Part shown: positions 12,480-22,797 of the stretch, one piece after another
How the letters are laid out: each line of letters begins with the position of its first letter
Numbering within the stretch: position 1 is the first letter of the stretch
DNA from: Periplaneta americana
Lineage: Eukaryota; Arthropoda; Insecta; Blattodea; Blattidae
Length of the DNA stretch: 64,000 bases
Assembly: GCF_040183065.1 (NCBI RefSeq)
Contig: NC_091127.1
Location: 20,498,891 to 20,562,890, forward strand
Direction: 5' to 3'
The notes under the pieces: generated by a model
The model's database searches: none
The model's input: only the letters and a program-made list of their open reading frames with translations
What the model was told of the DNA's origin: nothing
Position numbers and translations under genes: made by a program

Positions 12480-13020
12480 CAGTGTTGCCAGGTTTCTACG
12501 AAAGAAAATCCCTCAGATGGGTTGAAAAATCCCTCTTGGGGTGGTATGGTCTAAACTCCAAAATACACCTTTTAAAAACGAATTAAAATAATAAATTAGA
12601 ACAAGACAATGTTCCTAATAAATATCACAGTGCAACAGAGTACTCACCCTCAGATCGGCATATTATTGATGATCCTGTTCACATTCTTCTTCTCCCTCTT
12701 CTTCTGCAACTAGCAACCCAGCTATTTTGTTGTCTCTTGAATCCTTATTGTAGGCTACATATTTTCATTGAACAGTTTCGACATTTCGTCGGTGATGGGA
12801 TAGTTGTAACACTTTTTGTTCATGTTGCTCATGTCAAGTTTCACCCGCACTATAGACGACACTGTTTTTGCTGATAGTTTATTTCTTTTCTTCGTTTTTA
12901 TATCACTAACCATTGAAAATATGCGCTCTACAGCTGAATTAGAATGGGGCAAAGGAAGGCAAATTTTGGCTAGTTTTCCTCAACTTTTTAACAAAAATTC
13001 AGAATTGAAATTGTGACATT
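12480..13020 (-). pseudogene. hAT transposase C-terminal fragment
   Basis: The minus-strand frame 12952-12755 begins MPHSNSAVERIFSMVSDIKTK, the hAT dimerisation region, whose members typically read SNA..ERIFS....K..KRN. A hAT-like end CAGTGTTGCCAGG lies at 12485-12497 in plus orientation. No matching right end was found; a second CAGTGTTGCCA at 13455 points the same way, so it may belong to another copy. Confidence 0.7.
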
Positions 13021-13639
13021 CTTCTATTCGCTACCAAAATTCTAGTACAGGAAAATTTAGATAAGCAGTTTTCTCTTCAGAAGAAAAGTAATTACAATGA
13101 CTTACAATAGTGTAATGTTATTCAACAATCTGATTGAACACAATGTGGTATAATTAGGCCTATTTATTTATGATATGTTCATAATAAATACTTCAAATTC
13201 AGTTACTCAACCTGTAGCTACCATTTGTTTACGTGAACATTGTCGCCAACATGAATGAAAATTTTTCTTGAAAGAACACTCTCGGACTTGTTATTATTCA
13301 TATTTAAAATAAGACAGTGTATTTTTCTTTACACAGACTATGAACTGCCTAAAATGAAAATTTAAGTCATTAAATATTTACTCGATGTTGATCACTATTC
13401 GTCCCATTGTACTTACGACGTTCAGATTGAAACAAATATGGTCAGCGTGTAAACAGTGTTGCCAAATTGAATGAGTTTAGCCAGATGGGTGACATTTGAA
13501 AGTTTACTTAAAATTTGGTGCCCAATTTGCCCAAGAAATAAATGACCAACCCCTATTTTATCATAAACTTCGACTGTAATAATTCTTTTTGATATAAAAC
13601 TGTAAAAATAAGTTAAATCTGGCACATCCGATATTGTCA
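13021..13639. other. No gene recognised
   Basis: AT-rich sequence with a hAT-end-like CAGTGTTGCCA at 13455 and nothing else I can name. Confidence 0.35.
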
Positions 13640-13860
13640 TTCATTCATTCGCTTTCTGCCCAAGAGGTCTTTCACTGCAAACCCAACATTCTCCAATTTT
13701 CTCTCCCGTTCATTATTCCTTCTGGTGTGTCCTTCGGTAGGCAGCTTCTTCTTAGCCAATGACCCAGTCAATTCCTTTTTCTCTTCCTGATTAGTTTCAG
13801 TATCATTCTTTCTTCACCCACTCTTTCCACCACAATTATTATAAATTCCGAGTTCTGAGA
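13640..13860 (-). mobile_element. LINE 3' fragment, RTE-like
   Basis: Minus-strand translation contains IRKRKRNWLGHWLRRNCLP, a C-terminal stretch common in insect RTE-type LINEs, and it ends in an ATTC microsatellite tail at 13640-13652, as RTE-type elements do. Confidence 0.6.
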
Positions 13861-13864
13861 TAAA

Positions 13865-14748
13865 CTGCATGCAAGTTATTGTTCATAACTGATATTGTCT
13901 TTTGAATGTATGTTTCAAGTAATTTTGAAAAAAATTATAATTACCGTACGCGCATTAAAATAAACTGATTTATTCCCAGAAATCATAATTTAAGTTCTAA
14001 TCAATTATGGTGAGGCTTACAGAAGGGTAAGTTAGATTTCAACCCATGCAGTGCATTTTCCAGCCCTAAATCACAATTTCTCCCTTACCACTGCATTTTT
14101 AATGTAGCACTTAGTCTATGAACTCGAGTCATTATAGGGGCTCCACTTCAAGCTATGCAATAAACACAAATAATGGTATACCGATAGCGAAACCTGCTAT
14201 ATTTTTTAAAGTCATACACTTACAACGATGATACTATAATATTATTACAGAGCAAGAGTATCATATAAGTAATGCGTAACGAAGTCGCGTGCACTTCCCC
14301 TTTGTCTTCACCGGGCAACCCCCGAACTTGACGTCATTTTTCTGTCATGCAGCTGCATTTCACTCAATTTATCTCGGCATCCAGCTGACGTAACATATTC
14401 GTGTTTGGCGTCGTTGTAAAGCACTCTAAGAGATTCACATGATTAAACGCAAATTTACTTTACTCAATGTGAAATTAATTTGATATTTTTTTTAGGAAGA
14501 AATGTACATTTTTGAAGATGCTGCACAATACCACTTATCAACATAACAAGAAATGGAAAAAATCGCAACAGAAGGCAAAAGTAGGTTAGGAATCGAATAA
14601 GCTAAAAACCACCAGCACTGAGTGAGTTAAACGGTTTTAAACAGCAAAAAAAGAAGCTTTGGCTCAGGCTGCCAAACAATCTTCAGACTCAAATATTGAA
14701 CTTGTGCCTCGGTCATCCAGAACTGTAATTCACTTTTGTTAAAAACAA
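13865..14748. other. No gene recognised
   Basis: AT-rich sequence without a recognisable gene or repeat. Confidence 0.35.
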
Positions 14749-16322
14749 ATTGGATACTTTAAAGTAGAAAGGTGCAAAGTGCCAAAATCGTAGAAAACGA
14801 AATTATTACGCAGAAAAGTGCAATGTGCCTAGGTGGATGATGTATGAAAGAAGCTACATCCACTTGTGTTTCATAAGCGAGATATTTAGATATTACGTTG
14901 CCAGCACCATGCAGTTTCAGACGGTAAGCGCCCTCTTGAGCTGCATCATAGAAGGGCAGTTGCCTGATAGTAATGCTTGTTCCCTTACAATGGATCTTCA
15001 ATAGGTCATATTTGTGCCCAAACTCACACACAGCAAAATGTTTTACAGACGTCACCTTTCGCGTTATAACTTTGGAGTTTGTGGATGTGATACAATGCAG
15101 TCTTACATGTGTATGGGGGATGAAAGCATCGCGAGTAGAGGTGCCAATGAGATTGCCTCGTGTCTGCTAAAACTGATCATTATGGACATAACAAACAAGA
15201 AGAATCTGGTAACTGTGCAGCTCAAAACAAAAATTGTGTAATGGTTTTCATGTGTCTCTTTTTAGTTGCCATTGGTTTATTTGAGCACATAAAACAATAT
15301 TTCCTTCTCAGTGGCCACATTTCTTGCAATGCGATTCTGATTTCGCTTTGATTGAAAAACGAAAGAAAGTGACAAAAGCCTTCATTCCTAGTGACCTGCT
15401 TAAAATCGTAAAACCATTTCAAACACTTCCAATGCTAGAGTCAGATTTCCTTAATATCCAAGATGTTGCTGATCAACTAATTTCCACCAATAACTTGAAT
15501 ATTTCTAAGGCATGTTGCATTCAGTATGATGTTAGTAAAGCAGGTAGTGTTCTATGAAACAGTCCCATGATAATGAAGCAGTGCATATCATTAAAGTGCT
15601 TAAAAAGGAAAAAACATGAAAGATGTGCAATCAGCATTGTTTCAAGTTAAAGAACAAAATAGGGAAATTACTGAATAAAAGAAGGGGGATCTATCTATTA
15701 GCAATGATTCCCTACCTTCCAAATGGGGAGCATAGGCAGTTCTACAGGCAGATCTGCGAGTAAAAATTGCTCCAGAATAAGAAAAAATAGGTATTGGTCT
15801 TTGCACCATTCTACTGCAACTGTACCCGTTACTTAACCCTTTTTACAATTTGTGTGATATAATTAAATCTGGAGAAATAATGTGTTTACATACCACTATT
15901 ATTAATGAGTAAACATTGTACTATTGCTGTTTTCTATCAGTAAAAAAAAAACATGACACAAATATGTGTACAATAAATTGAGGGGAGTTTTCTCAAAACT
16001 CGTTATCTACATTTCTTTTTCGATTTTGAGGTTTTAGCGTATCCTTATGTTTTTGGGTCAGGAGAATCCAATGGTGCTATCAGAATTAAGCTAAAGTTGG
16101 TAAGTATATCAGTAAATTGATCTTGAAATAAAAGAGATTTTTCAAAACTCGGTATCTACAGTTATGTATTTTAGAAAACAGTTGTCTTGAAAAAAAAAAG
16201 AAGATTTTGTAGATAACGAGTTTTGTGAAAACGCCCCTCTTATTCTTATAGCTACATTTGTTTATCTTATCTTCATTGTTTCATTTTGGCACTTTGCACC
16301 CTTTTACTTTGAAGTATCCAAT
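14749..16322. mobile_element. DNA transposon with about 38 bp inverted ends, unclassified
   Basis: The ends ATTGGATACTTTAAAGTA (14749 on) and its inverted partner ending at 16322 pair over about 38 bp, including GTGCAAAGTGCCAAAA. Plus-strand frames between 15040 and 15560 give broken pieces such as GANEIASCLLK, FALIEKRKKVTKAFIPSDLL and SGH next to CDSDF, which I recall from insect transposon proteins with a DDE-like core but cannot assign. A subterminal inverted pair AAACTCGTTATCTACA / TGTAGATAACGAGTTT lies at about 15996 and 16205. Several frame breaks make it non-functional. Confidence 0.65.
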
Positions 16323-16750
16323 CACATATAATCATCCAACACATGACACAGCTGTACCTACACAAAGCTCTGTGGCTCAATCAGACATCAAACAATAATA
16401 TATTGACTGGGTGGAGAGGGGAGATGGGAAAGAAACACTATATGGACACATTTCTCAGTGGAAAGCAAATAATTTTCTCTGCTGAGGAATTTCCCCAGCA
16501 CAACGGAGGTTTACGACTCTTATTCCTAGTATCAACAAAGGAATACGGTAAGATTGCATCACTCACCAACATTTTTCAATATATCTGAATGAATATTACT
16601 TGAGAAATGGGAACGAAAATAAACCGAAATTATGACAAACACAATTTTATTTGCAGATGATCAAGTATTTACATTGAACAACATAAACAATTTACAATTA
16701 AACAGTATACAAACTCAATAAACTAAAAGAATACATATATATTATTTAAT
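16323..16750. other. Unassigned; one short open frame
   Basis: The frame 16343-16588 (81 residues, with GWRGEMGKKHYMDTF) looks protein-like in composition, but I recognise no family and see no splice context that ties it to a gene. Confidence 0.3.
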
Positions 16751-17157
16751 GTACCGAAGTATAAGCTTATATGATATTTCCATGCAGATATTCTGCGTCA
16801 TCATACGATGAAAGAGTAATGGCGCTTATTCTGTCGGATCCCGGCCAACTAGTCACTCATAATGAGTGCACCTCAGCACACGTGTGGACTTCAGTCCTAC
16901 GTTTATAGACATCTATGACGTAGTGCAGAGGGCGGCCACTAGAGGGAACCCAAGAGTTGGAACTTAAACTGAGACGATTCTGTCCGACGCCGGGGTGAAT
17001 ATCCGGTGTGGCTTAGTGGATAAAGCATCAGCATGTAGAGCTGAAAACCCGAGTTCAAATCCCAGCACCGGAGAGAATTTTTCTCTGTTCCATTACTCTT
17101 TCATCGTATGATGACGCAGAATATCTGCATGGAAATATCATATGTACTTCGGTACAT
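16751..17157 (+). repeat. tRNA-bearing repeat, copy 1, with inverted flanks
   Basis: The flanks 16751-16811 and 17087-17157 are inverted copies of each other (GTACCGAAGTA, CCATGCAGATATTCTGCGTC, CATCATACGATGAAAGAG). The body has TCGGATCCCGGCC and ends in a tRNA-like block at 17002-17072 followed by AGAATTTTTCTC. The same body recurs at 17198-18112. Confidence 0.8.
17002..17072 (+). repeat. tRNA-like cloverleaf, apparent anticodon GTA
   Basis: Acceptor strands TCCGGTG and CACCGGA pair in full with one G-T, the D stem GCTT/AAGC pairs, and the anticodon stem TCAGC/GCTGA closes the loop ATGTAGA, which places GTA at 34-36. The T arm CCGAG-TTCAAAT-CCCAG has two mismatches and the variable loop is only 4 nt. 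It sits inside a dispersed repeat and does not resemble animal tRNA-Tyr by sequence, so it is a SINE head, not a tRNA gene. The sister copy at 18008-18078 has a better T stem and a C before the anticodon. Confidence 0.65.
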
Positions 17158-17197
17158 TAAATAATATATATGATACGCGTAAATCACTTCGTGATTT

Positions 17198-18112
17198 AAG
17201 ACGGCGCTTATTCCGTCGGATCCCGGCCAACTAGAGTCCATGGCAATTCGGAAGGCGGGTTGTCTGCTAGCGTTTGCGTCGAGAGAGACAGATAGAGAGA
17301 GCAAGGCAGTGTACAACATTGCCACATCGTACTTCACGCACGTGCAATACAAATAGCGCAGGAGAGAATTTAAATTATCAAAAGACAATAATGACCTTAG
17401 CCGTTGATTACTGTAAGCATGACACCAAACAAACCCTCTTTCCTTCACTAACAATATTCTTTGCACGTTTCTCAATCCCACACCACATGCTTCTGCAGTC
17501 GTTTCTTGCACGTTGGCAACGTTGCTGCCAGCATCAAGATGGCCGGCGGCGTTCTGCTCGTTAACGTTTTTATAATAATTATACACCTTAAACACTATTT
17601 TCCGCGCCTGCTTGTGTAATACTTGTGTTTTTACAGTCTCTTCTTCCATTTATTTATCTTACATACACATAGTAAATGTTAGTTTTACTTATTCAATGTA
17701 TTGAAACACTCGCACGTGAACAAACGAACTCAGGAAGTGCTTGTTATAGACTGATTCTGATTGGTTCTCCTGTTCAAGCTTGTGACGTCACATGCCATAC
17801 AGGCTACGGCGCATCTAGTGGCCACCTGCCTTCCGAATTGCCGTCTAGTCTAGTCTAGTCACTCATAACGAGTGCACCTCAGCACATGTGTGGACTTCAG
17901 TCCTACGTTCATAGACATGTATGACATAGTGCAGAGGGCGGCCACTAGAGGGAACCCAAGAGTTGGAACTTAAACTGAGACGATTCTGTCCGACGCCGGG
18001 GTGGGTATCCAGTGTGGCTTAGTGGATAAAGCATCAGCACGTAGAGCTGAAAACTCGGGTTAAAATCCCGGCGCCGGAGAGAATTTTTCTCCGTTCCATT
18101 ACTCTTTCATCG
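17198..18112 (+). repeat. tRNA-bearing repeat, copy 2, split by a DNA transposon
   Basis: Resumes the body of copy 1 (GGCGCTTATTCCGTCGGATC, CCGGCCAACTAG), is interrupted at about 17236-17850, then continues with CACTCATAACGAGTGCACC and ends in a tRNA-like block 18008-18078 plus the ACTCTTTCATCGTA flank. With copy 1 it forms a dimer. Confidence 0.75.
17241..17842 (-). mobile_element. Short DNA transposon with a transposase N-terminal remnant
   Basis: Perfect 15 bp inverted ends GGCAATTCGGAAGGC / GCCTTCCGAATTGCC. The minus-strand frame starting at 17649 begins MEEETVKTQVLHKQARKIV, followed by TTAEACGVGLRNVQRIL, a helix-turn-helix region that often precedes IS630/Tc1-type DDE domains in insect proteins. 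The DDE domain is absent, so the copy is non-autonomous. The family name is uncertain. Confidence 0.65.
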
Positions 18113-18159
18113 TATAAAAGAATACAGGTAAAGGTATCTGCTTTACATGTCATTAAGGC

Positions 18160-18490
18160 ATTTGGAGTCCGGGTTGGGTTTTCCCTCAACCAATTGAAGC
18201 ATAATTGCTGGGTAATTTTCAGCGTTGGACCTCTGATTCATTTTGCCATCATTATTTCACATATCATCATCCATACAATAGCCTGGATTAAGTTCATGGT
18301 GCCGTTCAGCTACCAAATCATTCACAGAATAGGATTGCTAAGCACAATAAACCTCAGACTGCAGTGTAAGCTTCTGGGTCCCTCCTCCGAAAGAGAGAGG
18401 AAAAAAGGCATTTGGAGGACATGGAGGCACAGCTTCAATGCTTTCATGACCTTGTCGCTAGAATGAGGTGGTGTGGTTGGCAGCCAGTGG
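18160..18490. repeat. SINE pieces, two orientations
   Basis: 18168-18230 (GTCCGGGTTGGGTTTTCCC, GCTGGGTAATTTTCAGCG) matches the body of the family at 35200-35452 in plus orientation. 18395-18480 (GCACAGCTTCAATGCTTTC, AGAATGAGGTGGTGTGGT) looks like the tail of another cockroach SINE in minus orientation. Confidence 0.55.
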
Positions 18491-19444
18491 CGTATGCTGA
18501 ACCTGGAGTTTGGGTGTTCTGTTAAAAATATATAGTTGGTCTATCTCGTACAATTATTATAGGCCTAAGTGATATATCGAATCGACATTAACTGCCATTT
18601 TTAATATATAATTTAGTATTATTTATATTTAATAACTACGGGGCGGATGTTGATGACCTAAAAATCTACTTAAAATGATCATTAAAATGTCCTTAAACTA
18701 AAGGAAAAATGACATAAAATTAAAAGAAAATGACATTTAAATATTATTCAAAGTACTCGCACCACAACTTCTTAAAAATTAATCACCTTGTTTCAATGAC
18801 TGCCCTGCAAATGCCGGAGAAAGGAGGCAACTACAAATAACGTTATTCAAAACTGCATTATTTATGATCAAACAATAAGCATGGCCAGCAAAATAACCTG
18901 TTTGAAGTTCCACAACCCGCTAACTATTCTACATTTCCATATTGTGAAATAGAAAAATGTCTAGTGTATTGTTCGCTTTTTGTTTTATATTGTTGCACTA
19001 AATTCGGAAATGGCGGGGTAGGTCTACCCTTATTCACTAAATGTAATTTCTCTCCTAGTGCGCGAGAAGAGAATGGCTTTTGCAAAAGATCTTTTACAGT
19101 GTACATTTCCAAGTGCAATTATCATTAAATAAGTAATTTAAATTGTTCACCTGCGCTGGCACACAACTATGAACCCTAGTAAAACCTAAACATAGTAAAT
19201 TCACTCACATAAACAGTAAACACACATGTCAAACACAATATTTTGTAACGCTACAATTGACAAGTTGAGCTGCCTGTATGCAGGACGACCTGCGAGCTTG
19301 AGAGAAGCGAGTATCCCCACCATGCCACCTTGCGCGCGCAGAGAATTGTAGCAGTACCTCTCAGCAGGGGATGTTCTTTTGTCTGGGCTGGACAACCAGA
19401 CCAGACCTCATCCCACTTCATCAGGCAGAGCGAGCCTACGTTAT
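18491..19444. other. No gene recognised
   Basis: AT-rich unassigned sequence. CAGTGGCGTATGC at about 18485 could be a hAT end, but no partner was found. Confidence 0.35.
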
Positions 19445-19860
19445 GAAATGTTGTTTTCTAATGCCAGGCGTTTGACAATAAAGTCATTTGACCTCTTGCA
19501 CTCCAATATTTTTCAAAGATATTATCATGACCAGCCACTGAAGCACAGATTTTGAGGTGTTCCGAATCCATTCTTGGTTTGAGTTGCACATTGGGCAGTT
19601 AGGGGACTGATATATTCCAATTCTATGCAGGTGTTTAGCCAAACAATCATGGCCTGTTGCCAATTTAAATGCAGCTACAGACGATTTTCGTGGATTTTGA
19701 TGCACAGAGTTCCATTTTTTCCCTTGGGATTGAGTTATCAAATTTTGTTTGTTGAAGTCTAAGTATGTAGATTTAATAAATCTCTTCACAGAGTAATACG
19801 TAGATTTAGTAACAGGTCTGTAAGTAGCAGTGCTGCCCTTCTTGGGGCTACAATAATGTA
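19445..19860 (-). mobile_element. LINE 3' end with zinc-binding domain (I/Jockey group)
   Basis: Minus-strand translation from 19789 gives KLATGHDCLAKHLHRIGIY and SPNCPMCN, the zinc-binding motif that follows the RNase H or reverse transcriptase domain in I- and Jockey-group LINEs. The 3' terminal 110 bp (AATGCCAGGCGTTTGACAAT) recur alone at 26914-27022. Confidence 0.75.
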
Positions 19861-19869
19861 AACAAACCT

Positions 19870-20262
19870 GGAAAAATGATCATGGACCTCCTAAATACAA
19901 CTACAGAACTTGTCTACAGAAAAGAAGATCCCCCTACTTTCATTTATTATTCTGGCTCTGGTACAAATTCAGACTTATTACTAGTAACATTAGATATCCA
20001 TCACGAAACCAAGAAAAAAATAATCGAAGACCCTGGATCTGGCCATAGAGTCATCATTGATTCTATCCATCTCTGCCAAACCGAAGACAGGAACCCTACA
20101 ATAACAAAACTACGTTATGAAATGAAAGCCGTTCTGGGGATGTGTGCACATTCAACCAGCAGGAATTTAAAATATTTAAATGGTAGTAAATTAAAATTAG
20201 TCTTGAACTATATAAGTCAACTTCCAATGAGATTACCACGCATTCAAATTGTGATAAATTAA
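19870..20262 (+). mobile_element. LINE endonuclease-domain fragment
   Basis: Translation gives LLNTTTELVYRKEDPPTFIY, DLLLVTLDIHHETKKKIIED and PGSGHRVII. NPDLLL-like followed by SGHRVI near the end of the domain fits the apurinic-type endonuclease at the start of ORF2 in Jockey- or I-group LINEs. No reverse transcriptase follows. Confidence 0.65.
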
Positions 20263-20264
20263 AA

Positions 20265-20540
20265 TTATTGCTGCATTATATAAAACAACTTAAAATACAA
20301 AATGAGATTACCGAATTTACAGGGTGTCCAGCACACACCTTGAACATCCGCAATATATGCCCCTGTTGGCAGCACGGTCCAACTGTCTTTTTCCTCTGGA
20401 AAAGACTTTGTATTCAATTGATAGGAGGTTGAGTGAACCTCGGGCCATTTTGGAAGTTTTGGCAAGGAGAAAAATTCCGTCACCACCTGGGAGCTTTCAG
20501 TCTGTAGCCAGTTGCTTTACCAACTGAGCTAATCTGGAAT
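20265..20540 (-). repeat. tRNA-derived SINE
   Basis: On the minus strand it starts with a tRNA-like head CCAGATTAGCTCAGTTGGTA (A box TAGCTCAGTTGG) near 20538, loses part of the T arm, then runs into GACGGAATTTTTCTCC and CCCGAGGTTCACTC. The GGAATTTTTCTC core after the tRNA part resembles the one after the tRNA-like blocks at 776, 17072 and 18078, suggesting related SINE families. Confidence 0.75.
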
Positions 20541-20956
20541 TAAAATTGAGTAATAAAAAACAATGGACCTTAAGAGACAAGATCTAATAAGATGTAAAAT
20601 AATACTAAACAACAAAATTACTGAATAAACTAGCTCATTTAATTATGTAAGATACTTACTGGTATTCTTTGAAAATAAAATACAAAATTATAACAAAACT
20701 GCAATATGTTTAAAAATAACAGGACTTATTAATGACATAATTGTATGAACTCACAAAATCTTCAAAGAATAGTGGAATAAAAACTTACAACACTTTGGCA
20801 CTTTCAATATTAATGTATGGTAGCGAACTCAGTCTTTGACATGGGAAAGTCCTCAAAAAGGAGAAGAGTACTGCTATCGACAGAAAAATATACTGATGGC
20901 TAAGAAGTGATACCTCATATCTACAAATAAGGTCATTTAATTTAAATACATTATTA
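20541..20956. other. No gene recognised
   Basis: AT-rich sequence with no identifiable content. Confidence 0.35.
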
Positions 20957-21655
20957 TTTAAAGTATACGATTATGTCTCGTGATCAGAACATAGTACGAA
21001 ATGGAAATGTATCGTTTGAAAAGGTGGAAAAATTCAAATATCTCGAAGCAACAGTAACAAAAATATAAATGACACTCGGGAGAAAATTAAACACAGAATA
21101 AATATTGGAAATGCCTGTTATTATTCGATTGAGAAGCTTTTGTCATCCAGTCTGCTCTCAGAAGATCTGAAAGTTAGAATTTATAAAACAGTTATATTAC
21201 AGATTGCTCTGTATGATTGTGAAACTTGGACTCTCACTTTGAGAGAGGAACAGAGGCTAAGGATGTTGAGAATAAGTGTCTTAGGAAAATATTTACGGCT
21301 AAGAGTGATGAAGTTACAGGAAAATGGAGAAAGTTACACAACACAGAAGTGCACGCATTGTATTCTTCACCTGACATAGGAACATTAAATTGAGATGTTT
21401 GAGATGGGCAGGGCATATAGCACATATGGGCAAATCCAGAAATGCATATAGAGTGTTAGTTAGGAGACTGGAGGGAAAAAGACCTTTGGGGAAGCTGGGA
21501 CGTAGATTGGAGGATAATATTAAAATGGATTTGAGGGAGGTGGGATATGATGGTAGGGACTGGATTAATCTTGCTCTTGTAGGGACTGATGGCAGGCTTA
21601 TTTGAGGGTGGCAATGAACTTCCGGGTTCTCTAAAAGCCATTTGTAAGTAAGTAT
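20957..21655 (+). mobile_element. RTE-type LINE, 5'-truncated and decayed
   Basis: Translations in several frames match the copy at 23231-24226: [61 protein letters not shown]. Frame changes around 21060, 21260 and 21380 show that it is dead. It ends near AAAGCCATTTGTAAGTAAG, as the other copies do. Confidence 0.85.
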
Positions 21656-21664
21656 TCTTTAGAT

Positions 21665-22200
21665 TAACTACAGTAAGACAACCGTTGTAGACATTGCCAC
21701 AACGAGGTTGAAACTCTTGAACACGTCCTGGGATCCTGTCCGCACGGTGAAGGTCTGCAAAATGCTAGACACCACCAAGTACGATCAATTATAGCTACTG
21801 CCCTTAAAGATGCCGATTACAACACCTTCGAAGAAGTACATGGTCTCTCCGTCACTGGCAGTACATGGCGCATAGATATAATAGCTTTCAAGGAATCTAA
21901 AGATCTGGATTCATAATTGATCCCACTGTGCGTTTCGAAACGAATGAGGAACAGCCAGCAGAAGTGGATAAGGAAAAAAAGAATATCTACAATCCTACCA
22001 TTCCATATTACCTCCAAAAGTACCAGCTAGAAGAGCTTGAAGTAATCGGACTTCTGGTTGGAGCAAGAGGTACCGCTACTCTCTTCATGAAAGATGTGTT
22101 TAAGAGGTTTGGAATACTTACATCTATTACTCCGATTGTAACTTTAGCTGCATTGAAAGGATCAATTGCTCTCCTGAAGCATCACCTATATTCGAAATGA
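21665..22200 (+). mobile_element. R2-type LINE C-terminus (CCHC and restriction-like endonuclease)
   Basis: Translation gives CRHCHNEVETLEHVLGSCPH, a CCHC motif, then RHHQVRSIIA and, after a frame change, DPTVRFETNEEQPAEVDKEK and VIGLLVGARGTATLF. CCHC followed by a PD-(D/E)XK nuclease core (RIDIIAF, DPTVRFE) is the C-terminal layout of R2-like LINEs, which cut their target with this enzyme. It abuts the RTE copy on its left. The homologous tail at 55905-56304 is more intact. Confidence 0.75.
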
Positions 22201-22797
22201 AACCAAGTTCATTAGCATTCTTTACTTTTTTGTAAAACTTGCCTCTCTAAAACTAGGTATTTCCACCAATCACAAAATGTATTTGCAGCTATGTACTTGT
22301 AGGAGTTTCATTGTCAAAACAAAATTAATGGTTCACTGAACTTGTAAACATTTATATGGTTAAGCACTCTTTGTCCCTTATGGCAGCTTACGAATAGTGA
22401 GAAGATTTCTAAATTAAAAATATGTTTATAAAATTGGACAGTTAACTAATATTTTGTCTTCTAGTAGATCTTGCAAAGCAGAAATATAAAGGCCTATATT
22501 TTGGGAAAATTAATAAAAAAAAACAGTTGTTTGATTTACCTGCATATTTACAAATATGAGGTATAACTTCTTAGCCATCGATAAGGAAGCAATGGAAAAA
22601 TGTTTAAAAAGTAGTGATATTTGGGTTTTACTGATATTCTGTGTTGCATTTTTTGCTGGTTAGTACGCACATCCACGCACACTCCAACTTTATTGCGTTT
22701 CTTGTGCAAAAATCACCATTAAAACTGTTCAATACAGAAGAGTCCCAAGGAGCAAAGTTTCACTGAAAGAGTGAGCCAAACACTTTTTACTGACTTA
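22201..22797. other. No gene recognised
   Basis: AT-rich sequence between two mobile elements; nothing identified. Confidence 0.35.

Noticed and set aside
12122-12525. Small secreted-protein-like frames
   Set aside because: Short, without splice context, and no family resemblance; chance frames are expected at this length.
17002-18078. tRNA-Tyr genes
   Set aside because: The anticodon reads GTA in one copy, but the T arm is mismatched, the variable loop is short, and both lie in dispersed repeats; the sequence is unlike animal tRNA-Tyr.
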